Of a DNA stretch of 64,000 nucleotides, positions 24,824 through 32,543 are shown one piece after another. The position numbers and the translations under genes were made by a program. This DNA comes from Streptomyces sp. NBC_00572 (GTDB lineage: Bacteria > Actinomycetota > Actinomycetes > Streptomycetales > Streptomycetaceae), in contig NZ_JAPENX010000003.1 in assembly GCF_026341815.1 (NCBI RefSeq), positions 62,001-126,000 on the forward strand. Reading direction: 5' to 3'. Below the pieces are notes generated by a model. It was given only the letters and a program-made list of their open reading frames with translations. It ran no database searches and had not been told where the DNA came from. Within the stretch, counting starts at the first letter, position 1, and every line of letters starts with the position of its first letter.

Positions 24824-24901
24824 CCGTACTCGGGGGGCGGGGGCGTGGCAGGGCCCGGATCATCGGGCGCCCGTCCCCCCTCCCCACTGAGGGGCCCAGG
24901 G

Positions 24902-25579
24902 TCAGGGCAGGCGCCAGTCCACGGGCTGGGCGCCCTGGTTCAGGAGGAGTTCGTTCGCGCGGCTGAAGGGCCGGGAGCCGAAGAAGCCGCGGTCCGCCGA
25001 CATGGGGGACGGATGCGCGGACTCGATCGCCGGCAGATCGCCGAGGAGCGGGCGCGCGTTGCGCGCGTCGCGACCCCACAGGATCGACACCAGCGGCTTG
25101 CCCCGTGCGGCCAGCGCGCGGATGGCCTGCTCGGTCACCTCTTCCCAGCCCTTGCCGCGATGGGCGGCGGGCTTGCCCGGGGCGGTGGTCAGCGCCCTGT
25201 TGAGGAGGAGGACGCCCTGGCTGGTCCAGGGGGTCAGGTCGCCGTTCGACGGGCGGGGCATGCCGAGGTCGGTGTGCAGCTCCCGGAAGATGTTCTCCAG
25301 GCTGCCCGGCAGCGAGCGGACCTCGGGCGCGACCGCGAAGCTCAGTCCGATCGCCATCCCCGGTGTCGGATAGGGGTCCTGACCCACGATCAGGACCCGC
25401 ACCTCGTCGAAGGGCTGCTGGAACGCCCGCAGCACATGCTGTCCCGCCGGAAGGTAGGTCCGGCCCGCGGCGATCTCCGCACGCAGGAAGTCGCCCATCT
25501 CCGCCACACGGCCTGCCACGGGGCTCAGGGCCTCCGCCCAGCCGGGCTCCACCAGTTCGTTCAACGGTCGCGCTGTCAC
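24902..25579 (-). CDS. ung: uracil-DNA glycosylase
   Basis: A 225-residue family-1 UDG. VGQDPYP carries the water-activating aspartate (D68). LLLNRALTT is the uracil-binding Asn segment, and ESAHPSPMSADRGFFGSRPFS carries the catalytic His and Leu-loop region. It removes uracil from DNA as the first step of base excision repair. The start is GTG 25579. A TAGAGT -10-like box nine bases upstream suggests a leaderless transcript. It converges with the lectin gene. Confidence 0.96.
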   Translation of the reverse strand: MTARPLNELVEPGWAEALSPVAGRVAEMGDFLRAEIAAGRTYLPAGQHVLRAFQQPFDEVRVLIVGQDPYPTPGMAIGLSFAVAPEVRSLPGSLENIFRELHTDLGMPRPSNGDLTPWTSQGVLLLNRALTTAPGKPAAHRGKGWEEVTEQAIRALAARGKPLVSILWGRDARNARPLLGDLPAIESAHPSPMSADRGFFGSRPFSRANELLLNQGAQPVDWRLP

Positions 25580-25588
25580 GGTCCGTCA

Positions 25589-25594
25589 CTCTAC
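25589..25594 (-). promoter_or_regulatory. -10 box before ung
   Basis: TAGAGT on the minus strand, nine bases before the GTG start. No Shine-Dalgarno sequence is seen, so a leaderless start is likely. Confidence 0.4.
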
Positions 25595-25688
25595 CGGCCT
25601 ACGGTGACACCCCGGTCCGGACGCCTTCACGGCCGACCCCCTAGACTCCGCCCACTCCCCCGCCCACCCGTTGCGAGGACGGTGCACC

Positions 25689-26711
25689 GTGGCTTCTGTG
25701 GCTCCCGTGGTTTCCGTGAACGACCCGGTCGGCGCGCTGGTCGTCGGCGTCGACTCCGGCGGTTCGGGGCTGCGGATCGCGCTGGCCGAGGCGGCGGGCG
25801 GCGCCGTGCTCGACACCCGCTCCTCACGTGAGCCGGTACGGACCGGCCCCGGCGGGATCTCCGCCCGGCACTTCCTCGAACAGGTCCTGCCGGCCGTCCG
25901 CGCCCTGACGGAGCCTCACGGTGCGCGGCCGGTCGCCGCCGTGGCCGTGGGCGCCGCCGGTATGGCCACGCTCGGGGACGAGCTGCGGGCCGAGCTGCCG
26001 GGCGCCTTCGCCGAGGCCTGGGGCGTACGACGGCTCGCGCTCGCGGCCGACGCGGTCACGGCGTACACCGGGGCGCTCGGGCAGCGACCGGGGGCCGTCG
26101 TCGCGGGCGGTACGGGCATGATCGCGCTCGGCACGGACCAGACGTCCTGGCGGCGGGCGGACGGCTGGGGCCACCTCCTCGGCGACTGCGGCAGCGGAGC
26201 CTGGATCGGCCGGGCCGGCCTGGAGGCGGCCATGCGCGCGTACGACGGCCGCAGCGGCGGTTCGGCGGCGCTCCTGGCCCGCGCCGAGAAGCTGTTCGGC
26301 CCGGCGGCGGGCCTGCCGGGCACGCTCTACCCCCGTACCGACCGGCCCGCCGTGCTCGCCTCCTTCGCCCCCGAGGTGGGACTGTGCGCCGCGGCGGACC
26401 CGGTGGCGGCGGACATCCTGGCGCGGGCGGCCGGGCACATCGCCGAGGCCGCCGAGGCGGCATGCCCCGCCGGGCCGGGGGCGCTCGTGGCGCTGACCGG
26501 GGGCCTGTTCAAGATGGGCGACCCCCTGCTCGTACCGCTGCGGGCGGCGCTCGCGGAGCGGATCCCGGAGGCCCGGACGGTGTCCCCCGCCGGAGATCCG
26601 CTGGCCGGGGCGGTCGCCCTCGCGTCGGCCCTCGCCACGGGCACCCTGCGGCTGCCGGAGGACGATTCGCTGCTACGGCTGTTCGGGCGGGACACCCCCC
26701 TAGGGAGCTGA
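25689..26711 (+). CDS. BadF/BadG-type ATPase, N-acetylglucosamine kinase-like
   Basis: A 340-residue sugar-kinase/Hsp70-fold protein of the BadF/BadG/BcrA family. VVGVDSGGSGLRIAL is the phosphate-1 loop. VVAGGTGMIALGTD and GWGHLLGDCGSGAWIG are the substrate-site glycine motifs shared with eukaryotic-type N-acetylglucosamine kinases. The C-terminal phosphate-2 region is LVALTGGLFKMG. It most likely phosphorylates an amino sugar. The start is GTG 25689 with GAGGACGG upstream, and TAGACT at 25642-25647 is a possible -10. It is divergent from ung. Confidence 0.85.
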   Translation: MASVAPVVSVNDPVGALVVGVDSGGSGLRIALAEAAGGAVLDTRSSREPVRTGPGGISARHFLEQVLPAVRALTEPHGARPVAAVAVGAAGMATLGDELRAELPGAFAEAWGVRRLALAADAVTAYTGALGQRPGAVVAGGTGMIALGTDQTSWRRADGWGHLLGDCGSGAWIGRAGLEAAMRAYDGRSGGSAALLARAEKLFGPAAGLPGTLYPRTDRPAVLASFAPEVGLCAAADPVAADILARAAGHIAEAAEAACPAGPGALVALTGGLFKMGDPLLVPLRAALAERIPEARTVSPAGDPLAGAVALASALATGTLRLPEDDSLLRLFGRDTPLGS

Positions 26712-26858
26712 CATCCGCCCAGGTGGGAGGCGGTGCTTCGGGTCGTGGTGGGGGCAGGGGGCACGTCCCGGAGGGTCCTGGAGGGGACATCGGGGGGACA
26801 TAGAGGGGCAGAAGGCGCATGATCGCACCTCAGCCGACGGCGCGCCGGGCGAAACCAG

Positions 26859-26864
26859 TAGCAT
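26859..26864 (+). promoter_or_regulatory. -10 box, leaderless-type start of the CbiX-like gene
   Basis: TAGCAT ends eight bases before ATG 26873, and no ribosome-binding sequence is present. Confidence 0.45.
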
Positions 26865-26872
26865 GCGGCGCC

Positions 26873-27796
26873 ATGAGCTCCCCCAATGGGCCTGCTTCCG
26901 GCCTGCCTGTACGAATGCCTCGACCCCGTCAGTCCGGGCGGCACCGTCGCCCCGAACCCGCGGCGGCGCCCGAGGGCGCTCCCGCACTGGTTCTCGCTGT
27001 GCCCGGCGCGCCGTCCGCCGCCATACGCTCGCTGGCCGAAGAGGTCGTGAGCATCGCCCGTTCCGAGCTGCCCGGTCTCGATGCCCTGATCGGCTTCCTC
27101 GAAGGCGACGACAGCGAGTACCCCACGCTCGCGACCGTTCTCACGGCCGCCGCCACCCTGCGCCACGAGCGGTACGAGCTGGCCCTGGCCGCCGGCCGCG
27201 AGGTCAGCGCCCCCACCGGCCCCGCCTCGGTCGTCGTGCCGCTCCTCGCGGGTCCGGACAGCGCCCAGACGCGCCAGGTCCGCCAGGCCGTCATGGACGC
27301 CGGCAACACCGCCGAGCTGACCGACGTCCTCGGCCCGCACCCGCTGCTCGCCGAGGCGCTGCACGTGCGACTCTCCGAGGCGGGTCTGGCCCGTGCCGAC
27401 CGCGCCCGGCTGTTCACGGTCGCCACGGCCGCCGACGGCATCATCCTGGCCACGGTCGGCGGCGAGGAGGCCGTCCAGGCCGCCGGGATCACCGGCATGC
27501 TGCTCGCCGCGCGCCTCGCCGTGCCGGTGATGGCCGCCGCGCTCGACCAGGAGGGTTCGATCGCCTCCGTCGCCGAGCAGCTGCGTGCCACCGGTTCCGA
27601 GCAGCTGGCCCTCGCCCCGTACCTGATCGGCCCCGAGCTGGCCGATGGCCTGCTCGACGAGGCCTCCAAGGAGGCCGGGTGCGCCGCCGCCGAACCGCTG
27701 GGTGCCTACCCGGCCATCGGCAAGCTGGTGTTCTCGCAGTACACGGCCGCTCTGGGCATCCCGCCGCAGCAGCCACAGGGCGCGCCCTCGTTCTGA
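26873..27796 (+). CDS. CbiX/SirB-like sirohydrochlorin chelatase family protein
   Basis: A 307-residue protein. After a Pro/Arg-rich N-terminus, ALVLAVPGAPSAAIRSLAEEVVSIARSELPG and DALIGFLEGDDSEYPTLATVL resemble the first half of CbiX/SirB chelatases. The typical N-terminal GHGSR histidine motif is replaced by VPGAPS, so metal insertion is doubtful. A second, weaker repeat follows (VATAADGIILATVGGEEA onward). It may be a degenerate paralog of the actinobacterial two-domain chelatases. It is flanked by a kinase gene and a strong terminator, with no cobalamin or siroheme genes nearby. Confidence 0.62.
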   Translation: MSSPNGPASGLPVRMPRPRQSGRHRRPEPAAAPEGAPALVLAVPGAPSAAIRSLAEEVVSIARSELPGLDALIGFLEGDDSEYPTLATVLTAAATLRHERYELALAAGREVSAPTGPASVVVPLLAGPDSAQTRQVRQAVMDAGNTAELTDVLGPHPLLAEALHVRLSEAGLARADRARLFTVATAADGIILATVGGEEAVQAAGITGMLLAARLAVPVMAAALDQEGSIASVAEQLRATGSEQLALAPYLIGPELADGLLDEASKEAGCAAAEPLGAYPAIGKLVFSQYTAALGIPPQQPQGAPSF

Positions 27797-27820
27797 GGAC
27801 CGCGACCCGAGCCCGTACGT

Positions 27821-27857
27821 CGAAGGGCCCGCACCGATCTCCGGTGCGGGCCCTTCG
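27821..27857. terminator. strong bidirectional terminator
   Basis: CGAAGGGCCCGCACCG and its exact complement form a 16-bp stem with an ATCTC loop, between the convergent CbiX-like and lactonase genes. Confidence 0.9.
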
Positions 27858-27888
27858 GCGTACCCCTGGCGCCGCCGCGCGGGTCGGC

Positions 27889-28938
27889 TCAGCCGAAGAC
27901 GACGCAGGAGGCCGCCGGGGCCTCGATCGAGCCCGCGCGCGCGGGGATCCCGGTCTCCGGGTCGAGGGTGAACCAGGTGACGTCGCCGGAGCGCTCGTTC
28001 GCGGCGTACAGGTGCCGTCCGGACGGGGCGAGGGCCAGATCGCGGGGCCAGGTGCCGCCGCAGGGCACGGTGGCGACCAGGGCGACCCCGTCGCCTTCGA
28101 GGGCGAGCACGGCGAGCGTGTCGTCGCCGCGGACGGCGGCCCACAGGAAGCGCCCGTCGGGGGCGACGACGACCTCGGAGGGGTAGCTGGGTCCGGGGGC
28201 GTCCTCGGGGACGACGGGGGTCTCGGCGAGCGGTTCGAGCACGCCGGCCTCGGCGTCCCAGCGGCAGACGGTGAGGGTGGGTTCCAGCTCGTTCAGGACG
28301 TACGCGTGCGTGCCTGCCGGGTGGAAGGCGAGATGGCGCGGTCCGGTGCCGGGACGCAGCGCGGTCTCGCCATGGAGGGTGAGCGTCCCGGTGGCGGCGT
28401 CGAGTGCGCAGATCCGTACGGAGTCGGTGCCGAGGTCCACGCTGACGACCCAGCGGCCGCTGGGGTCGGGGAGCACCTGGTGGGCGTGTGGGCGGGCCTG
28501 GCGCGCGGTGACGGGTCCGCGGCCCTCGTGCCGCAGGACGGCCGTGGCGGGGCGGGCGGTGCCGTCCTCGGCGAGGGGCAGGGCCGTGACGCTGCCGGAG
28601 GTGTAGTTGGCGGTGAGGAGGTGCCCGTCGGCGAGGGCGAGGTGGGTGGGCGCGGCGCCGTCGACGGGCACGGGCGAGCCGAGCGGCCGGGGTGCGGGCC
28701 CGCTGATGTCGAAGGCGGCCACGGCGCCGGCCTCGGTCTCGGACACGGCGTGGAGCACGGGGCCCGCGAGGGCGAGGAAGGAGGGGTCGGCGACGGCGTC
28801 GCTGCCGCCGGTGACGGTCAGTGCGCCCGTCTCCGCGTCCACGTCGGCGGCGAGGACGCCCCGCCCGCCCGCCGAGGTGAAGGAGCCGATGTACGCCCGT
28901 ACCGCGCTCCGGCCCCGAACCGTCCCTGTGCCGCCCAC
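27889..28938 (-). CDS. lactonase-family beta-propeller (YbhE/Pgl-like)
   Basis: A 349-residue seven-bladed propeller of the 6-phosphogluconolactonase (YbhE) family: AYIGSFTSAGGRGVLAAD, RPHAHQVLPDPSGRWVVSVDLG, GPRHLAFHPAGTHAYVLNEL and WPRDLALAPSGRHLYAANE. It probably hydrolyses a sugar lactone in the cytoplasm; there is no signal peptide. The start is GTG 28938, with AGGGGAGGCGTC upstream. A DasR-type palindrome lies 66 bp upstream, which suggests control by the amino-sugar regulator DasR. Confidence 0.85.
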   Translation of the reverse strand: MGGTGTVRGRSAVRAYIGSFTSAGGRGVLAADVDAETGALTVTGGSDAVADPSFLALAGPVLHAVSETEAGAVAAFDISGPAPRPLGSPVPVDGAAPTHLALADGHLLTANYTSGSVTALPLAEDGTARPATAVLRHEGRGPVTARQARPHAHQVLPDPSGRWVVSVDLGTDSVRICALDAATGTLTLHGETALRPGTGPRHLAFHPAGTHAYVLNELEPTLTVCRWDAEAGVLEPLAETPVVPEDAPGPSYPSEVVVAPDGRFLWAAVRGDDTLAVLALEGDGVALVATVPCGGTWPRDLALAPSGRHLYAANERSGDVTWFTLDPETGIPARAGSIEAPAASCVVFG

Positions 28939-29003
28939 GACGCCTCCCCTGTCCCGGTGCCGGTCACGGTGGACCGGCCTTCGTCCGGCCGACGGTAGCA
29001 GGC

Positions 29004-29013
29004 GGTCTAGACC
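29004..29013. promoter_or_regulatory. DasR-responsive element (dre)-like site
   Basis: GGTCTAGACC is the perfect core of the published Streptomyces dre (ACTGGTCTAGACCACT). Eleven of the 16 consensus positions match here. It is placed 66 bp upstream of the lactonase start, and the gene on its other side runs away from it. Confidence 0.5.
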
Positions 29014-29061
29014 AAAGAGGCGAGCTGGGCGGGAGCCGCCGCCGGGAACCGTGACCGGGAG

Positions 29062-29145
29062 GGAGCCGCCGGGAACGGTGCCGGAGCCGCCGGAAGCGGT
29101 GTTGGAGTTGTCAGGATCGGTGCCGGAGTTGTCAGGAGCGAACGA
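29062..29145. repeat. 21-bp tandem repeat at the end of the FUSC gene
   Basis: Four units of 21 bp begin GGAGCCGCCGGGAACGGTGCC at 29062 and GGAG(C/T)... at 29083, 29104 and 29125. The first two are alike, and the last two share GGAGTTGTCAGGA. The array runs into the last codons of the FUSC gene. Confidence 0.7.
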
Positions 29146-30637
29146 GCAACGAGCCCGGGGGCGTCCGCAGCGGCTCGTCGAGCGCGGCGAGCAGCTTCTC
29201 CAGACCACTGACGTGGCCGAGCGCGACCTGACCGGCGGTCGGAGCGGCCACAGCGGCCGTGGGCGCCCCTTCCCCGCGGCCGCCCCGGGGCGACGTCAGC
29301 CGCTCCACAGCCGCTTCGACGCGCCAGCAGGCAGCCGCGAGGCGGGCGTCATGGCTCGCGGCCGGGTCGGCCGCCACCGCGGTGAGCCCCCGCACCTCGT
29401 CGGCGCACTCGTCGAGGAGCGCCAGCACCTGACGGGCCCGGGCCTTCCGGCCCCGGAACGGGCTCAGCGGATGGACAAGGGGCGCGAGGGACAGGCGTAC
29501 CCGTCCGAGCAGCAGCTCCAGCTCGGCGGCGTGGGGGGTCGGGTCGGCGTCCTCGTCACCGGACAGGCGCCGCAGCGAGGCGGACGTGGCGGACCGGACG
29601 CCCTGCAGGGCGCGCTGGATCCAGGCGTCGTTGATCGCGTGGGTGGTGACCGGGAGGATGAGGAGCACGGCGAGCGCGGCGCAGACCGCGCCGACGGCCG
29701 TCTCCTCCAGGCGCAGGACCAGCAGCGCCGGGTCGAGCACGCCGAGGAGCCCGTAGAGCAGGCCCGCCATCACGGTCACGGCCAGCATCATCCAGCTGTA
29801 GGAGACGGGCGCCGTGTAGAAGATCCCGAAGACGCACAGGGCCACCAGGACGGCCGTGGGGGCCACCGCCCCGTTCAGCGGGATGGCGACCACCATGCCC
29901 ACGGCGATGCCGATCACCGTGCCCAGGACCCGGCGGAAGCCGCGTACCAGCGTCTCGCCCCGCGACACGGTGTTGACGAAGATCCACCACGTCGTGCCCA
30001 CGGCCCAGTACCAGCGGTCCTCGGACAGCACCTGGCCGACCGCGAGCGCCACGGCACACGCGGCCGCGGCCTGGAACGCCTGCCGCGTGGTCACACGGGA
30101 GAGCCCCGAGCCGGGCAGCGGGGCCGGCGCGGCGGCCGGAGGGATGCGCCGCTCCAGCGGCCACAGGAGGAAGCGCACCGCGCCCGCCGCGGCCAGGGCG
30201 ATGCCCACCGCCGCATAGAGCTCGGGGAGCTGCCCGGGGACGGCGTGGAGGAACTGGGTCGTGAAGAAGTTCATGAACGCGAAGATCCCCAGCGCGTGCC
30301 CGCGCGGTCCCCAGCGCCGCGCGTACACCCCGCAGAAGACCACAGCCAGGAAGGCGAGGTCGCGCAGCAGCGTGATGTCGTGCAGCGCGGTGGCCAGGGC
30401 GAGCACGGGCAAGCCCGCGGCCGGCAGGAGCAGGGTCGTCACGGCCTGCGCCCGGACGGTGGAGTCCATGACGGTGAACAGCGCGAGCAGCGCCGCCAGA
30501 CCACCGGTGATCGAGGCGGTCAGCGAAAGACCGGCCAGCTCCGCGAGGGCGACGGCGAGCGCGATGCCCATGACGGCGCGCAGCGAGTTCCTCAACCTGA
30601 CGTGCCCCGGATCCGGTGCCACGAACATCCTCTTCAC
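29132..30637 (-). CDS. FUSC-family aromatic acid exporter-like membrane protein
   Basis: A 501-residue membrane protein with two hydrophobic blocks of about five to six helices each: LRAVMGIALAVALAELAGLSL to LPELYAAVGIALAAAGAVRFLL, and AFQAAAACAVALAVGQVL to AALAVLLILPVTTHA. Soluble helical segments lie between and after them. Conserved WYWAVGTTWWIFVNT and RGFRRVLGTVIGIAVGMVV mark the FUSC/YccC/AaeB-type family, linked to efflux of aromatic acids and toxins. GTG 30637 is chosen; ATG 30628 is possible. It is divergent from VanZ across 341 bp that hold inverted repeats. Confidence 0.83.
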   Translation of the reverse strand: MKRMFVAPDPGHVRLRNSLRAVMGIALAVALAELAGLSLTASITGGLAALLALFTVMDSTVRAQAVTTLLLPAAGLPVLALATALHDITLLRDLAFLAVVFCGVYARRWGPRGHALGIFAFMNFFTTQFLHAVPGQLPELYAAVGIALAAAGAVRFLLWPLERRIPPAAAPAPLPGSGLSRVTTRQAFQAAAACAVALAVGQVLSEDRWYWAVGTTWWIFVNTVSRGETLVRGFRRVLGTVIGIAVGMVVAIPLNGAVAPTAVLVALCVFGIFYTAPVSYSWMMLAVTVMAGLLYGLLGVLDPALLVLRLEETAVGAVCAALAVLLILPVTTHAINDAWIQRALQGVRSATSASLRRLSGDEDADPTPHAAELELLLGRVRLSLAPLVHPLSPFRGRKARARQVLALLDECADEVRGLTAVAADPAASHDARLAAACWRVEAAVERLTSPRGGRGEGAPTAAVAAPTAGQVALGHVSGLEKLLAALDEPLRTPPGSLLVRS

Positions 30638-30775
30638 GGTGGTGAACCGCCCCCTCGTCTTGCCTTCCGCCTGTCGCGCGGCGTCCCGGGGTGGTGGGAG
30701 CTCGCGGACATGACGAAGGCGCCGCGGTCCGGACCGGCCTCGTCGCCGCCCCGGCGCTGCGCGGCGCCGAAAGTA

Positions 30776-30842
30776 CCTGGATACGACAAGCAAACCATCC
30801 AGGTCGCCCATGGCTCAACTCATCGCCCACCCGCTGAGCCAT
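30776..30842. promoter_or_regulatory. two inverted repeats in the FUSC/VanZ divergent region
   Basis: CCTGGAT/ATCCAGG (30776-30803, 14-base spacer) and ATGGCTCA/TGAGCCAT (30810-30842, 17-base spacer) are perfect arms. The remaining 30638-30978 interval shows no gene. They may be operators or leader hairpins. Confidence 0.4.
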
Positions 30843-30978
30843 TGGCCCAGTGAGCAGCCTCCCCGATAGTCCATCGGGAGACCAACGGACCACCGGGCCC
30901 TTGGCTGCGGATGACGTATCGCGGGCCTATCGAAAATCGCATACGCCGCCGCAACGGCCCTCCGCCTTCCATGAGGGC

Positions 30979-31686
30979 ATGAACCACGACGCATCCCTGT
31001 CGGCACCGCCCGGCCGCACGCGCAGGATCGTGCTCCTCGGCCTGGCGGTCCTCGGCCTGGCGAGCGCCCTGTTCGCCCTGCGGGGGCCGCTCATGATGTC
31101 CGCTCCGCGATGCATGGCCGGGCGCTGGCACGGCTGCTTCGACACCTTCAACGGTGTGGTGCTCATGACGCTGGTCACGCTGCCGCCGGCCGTGCTGGTG
31201 GCGTGGGCACTGGCGTACCGTCGCCGTGCCGCCGGTGTCCCCTCGGCGTGGCAGATGTCGCTGGCCGAGGTGGGCATGGTCCACGGGACGGTGCCGTTCC
31301 TGTGGCTGACCTTGATGCCTGGCTCCGCGCCCGGCATCGCGCCCGCCCGGGTGAGCCTCGTCCCGCTGCGGGACCTGGTCGCGATGGGGCCGCTCGGGAT
31401 CGTCGGCAACCTGCTGGTCTTCGCGTCGCTGGGGTTCTTCGCCCCGATGCGCTTCGCGGCTCTGGCGTCCTTGCCGCGGATCCTGGCGCTCGGGGCGGGC
31501 TGCTCGGTCCTGGTCGAAACCGCGCAGTCCGTCCTGCGGCTCGACCGGGTGTCCTCCGTGGACGACGTACTGGTCAACGCCACCGGCGCGGTGCTGGCCG
31601 GACTGGCGTCGCGCCGCTGGTGGCGCGTGAGGGCGGAAGCGCCGCCGTCGGACCGGCCTCGGCCCGTACTGACACCGGCAGGCTGA
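30979..31686 (+). CDS. VanZ-family membrane protein
   Basis: A 235-residue membrane protein with about five helices. The C-terminal half has the VanZ pattern LVPLRDLVAMGPLGIVGNLLVFASLGFFAP, then SVLVETAQSVLRLDRVSSVDDVLVNATGAVLAG, with conserved Asn, Glu and Asp residues. VanZ contributes to low-level teicoplanin resistance in enterococci; most actinobacterial homologues are uncharacterised. ATG 30979 is chosen because the N-terminal helix follows at once. A two-component system lies 128 bp downstream on the same strand. Confidence 0.82.
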   Translation: MNHDASLSAPPGRTRRIVLLGLAVLGLASALFALRGPLMMSAPRCMAGRWHGCFDTFNGVVLMTLVTLPPAVLVAWALAYRRRAAGVPSAWQMSLAEVGMVHGTVPFLWLTLMPGSAPGIAPARVSLVPLRDLVAMGPLGIVGNLLVFASLGFFAPMRFAALASLPRILALGAGCSVLVETAQSVLRLDRVSSVDDVLVNATGAVLAGLASRRWWRVRAEAPPSDRPRPVLTPAG

Positions 31687-31802
31687 GTCACGTGCCCGGC
31701 GTACGGGCGTCCTCGCACCCCTCCCCGGTCCACGCCCTGCCCACGCCCACGACCACGCCCCTGAGCGCGTGCCCGCATACGTCGGCGATATGTCGTGCTG
31801 CT

Positions 31803-31808
31803 TAGGCT
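31803..31808 (+). promoter_or_regulatory. -10 box, leaderless-type start of the response regulator
   Basis: TAGGCT lies six bases before ATG 31815, with no ribosome-binding sequence. It marks the regulator/kinase pair as a separate transcript from VanZ. Confidence 0.5.
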
Positions 31809-31814
31809 TCGGGC

Positions 31815-32543
31815 ATGCGCGTACTGATCGTGGAGGACGAGCCCTACCTGGCCGAGGCCGTCCGTGACGGCCTGCGCCTGGAGGCGATCGCCGCCGACAT
31901 CGCCGGCGACGGCGACTCCGCTCTGGAACTGCTCGGCGTCCACTCGTACGACCTCGCGGTCCTCGACCGCGACATCCCCGGCCCCTCCGGCGACGAGGTC
32001 GCCCGGCGCATCGTCGCCTCCGGCAGCGGCATCCCGATCCTCATGCTCACCGCTGCCGACCGGATCGACGACAAGGCGTCAGGGTTCGGGCTCGGCGCCG
32101 ACGACTACCTCACCAAGCCGTTCGAGCTGCGGGAGCTCGTCCTGCGACTGAGGGCGCTCGACCGACGACGCGCGTACGCCCGCCCCCCGGTCCGCGAGAT
32201 CGGCGGCCTGCGGCTCGACCCCTTCCGCCGGGAGGTCTTCCGCGACGGACGTTACGTCGCCCTCACCCGCAAACAGTTCGCCGTCCTCGACGTCCTCGTC
32301 GCCGCCGAGGGCGGAGTCGTCAGCGCCGAAGAGCTCCTCGAACGAGCCTGGGACGAGAACGCCGACCCCCTCACCAACGCCGTGCGCATCACCGTCTCCG
32401 CACTGCGCAAACGGCTCGGCGAACCATGGGTCATCGCCACGGTGGCCGGCGTCGGCTACCGGATCGACACCACCGGTCCGGACGGCACCGCCCCCCGTAC
32501 GGCGCATGCCGACACGACCGACCCCGGCCGTCCGCATGCCTAG
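31815..32543 (+). CDS. OmpR/PhoB-type response regulator
   Basis: A 242-residue two-domain regulator. The receiver domain has the acidic pocket E7-D8, the phospho-acceptor D51 (LAVLDRDIPG), and the switch lysine in DDYLTKPF. The C-terminal winged helix has LTRKQFAVLDVLVAAEGGVVSAEELLERAWDE then RKRLGEPWVIATVAGVGYRI. Its 3' end overlaps the histidine kinase start by eight bases, so the two are translationally coupled. VanZ upstream makes an envelope-stress or glycopeptide theme plausible, but this is inference. Confidence 0.95.
   Translation: MRVLIVEDEPYLAEAVRDGLRLEAIAADIAGDGDSALELLGVHSYDLAVLDRDIPGPSGDEVARRIVASGSGIPILMLTAADRIDDKASGFGLGADDYLTKPFELRELVLRLRALDRRRAYARPPVREIGGLRLDPFRREVFRDGRYVALTRKQFAVLDVLVAAEGGVVSAEELLERAWDENADPLTNAVRITVSALRKRLGEPWVIATVAGVGYRIDTTGPDGTAPRTAHADTTDPGRPHA

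Noticed and set aside
24824..24901. Terminator between the lectin and ung genes
   Set aside because: G-rich and C-rich tracts face each other but pair poorly (several G-G and C-T mismatches), so it is not listed.
26327..28144. A 605-codon minus-strand frame opposite the BadF-type and CbiX-like genes
   Set aside because: Arg/Gly/Pro-rich, crosses the strong terminator at 27821-27857, and has no motif.
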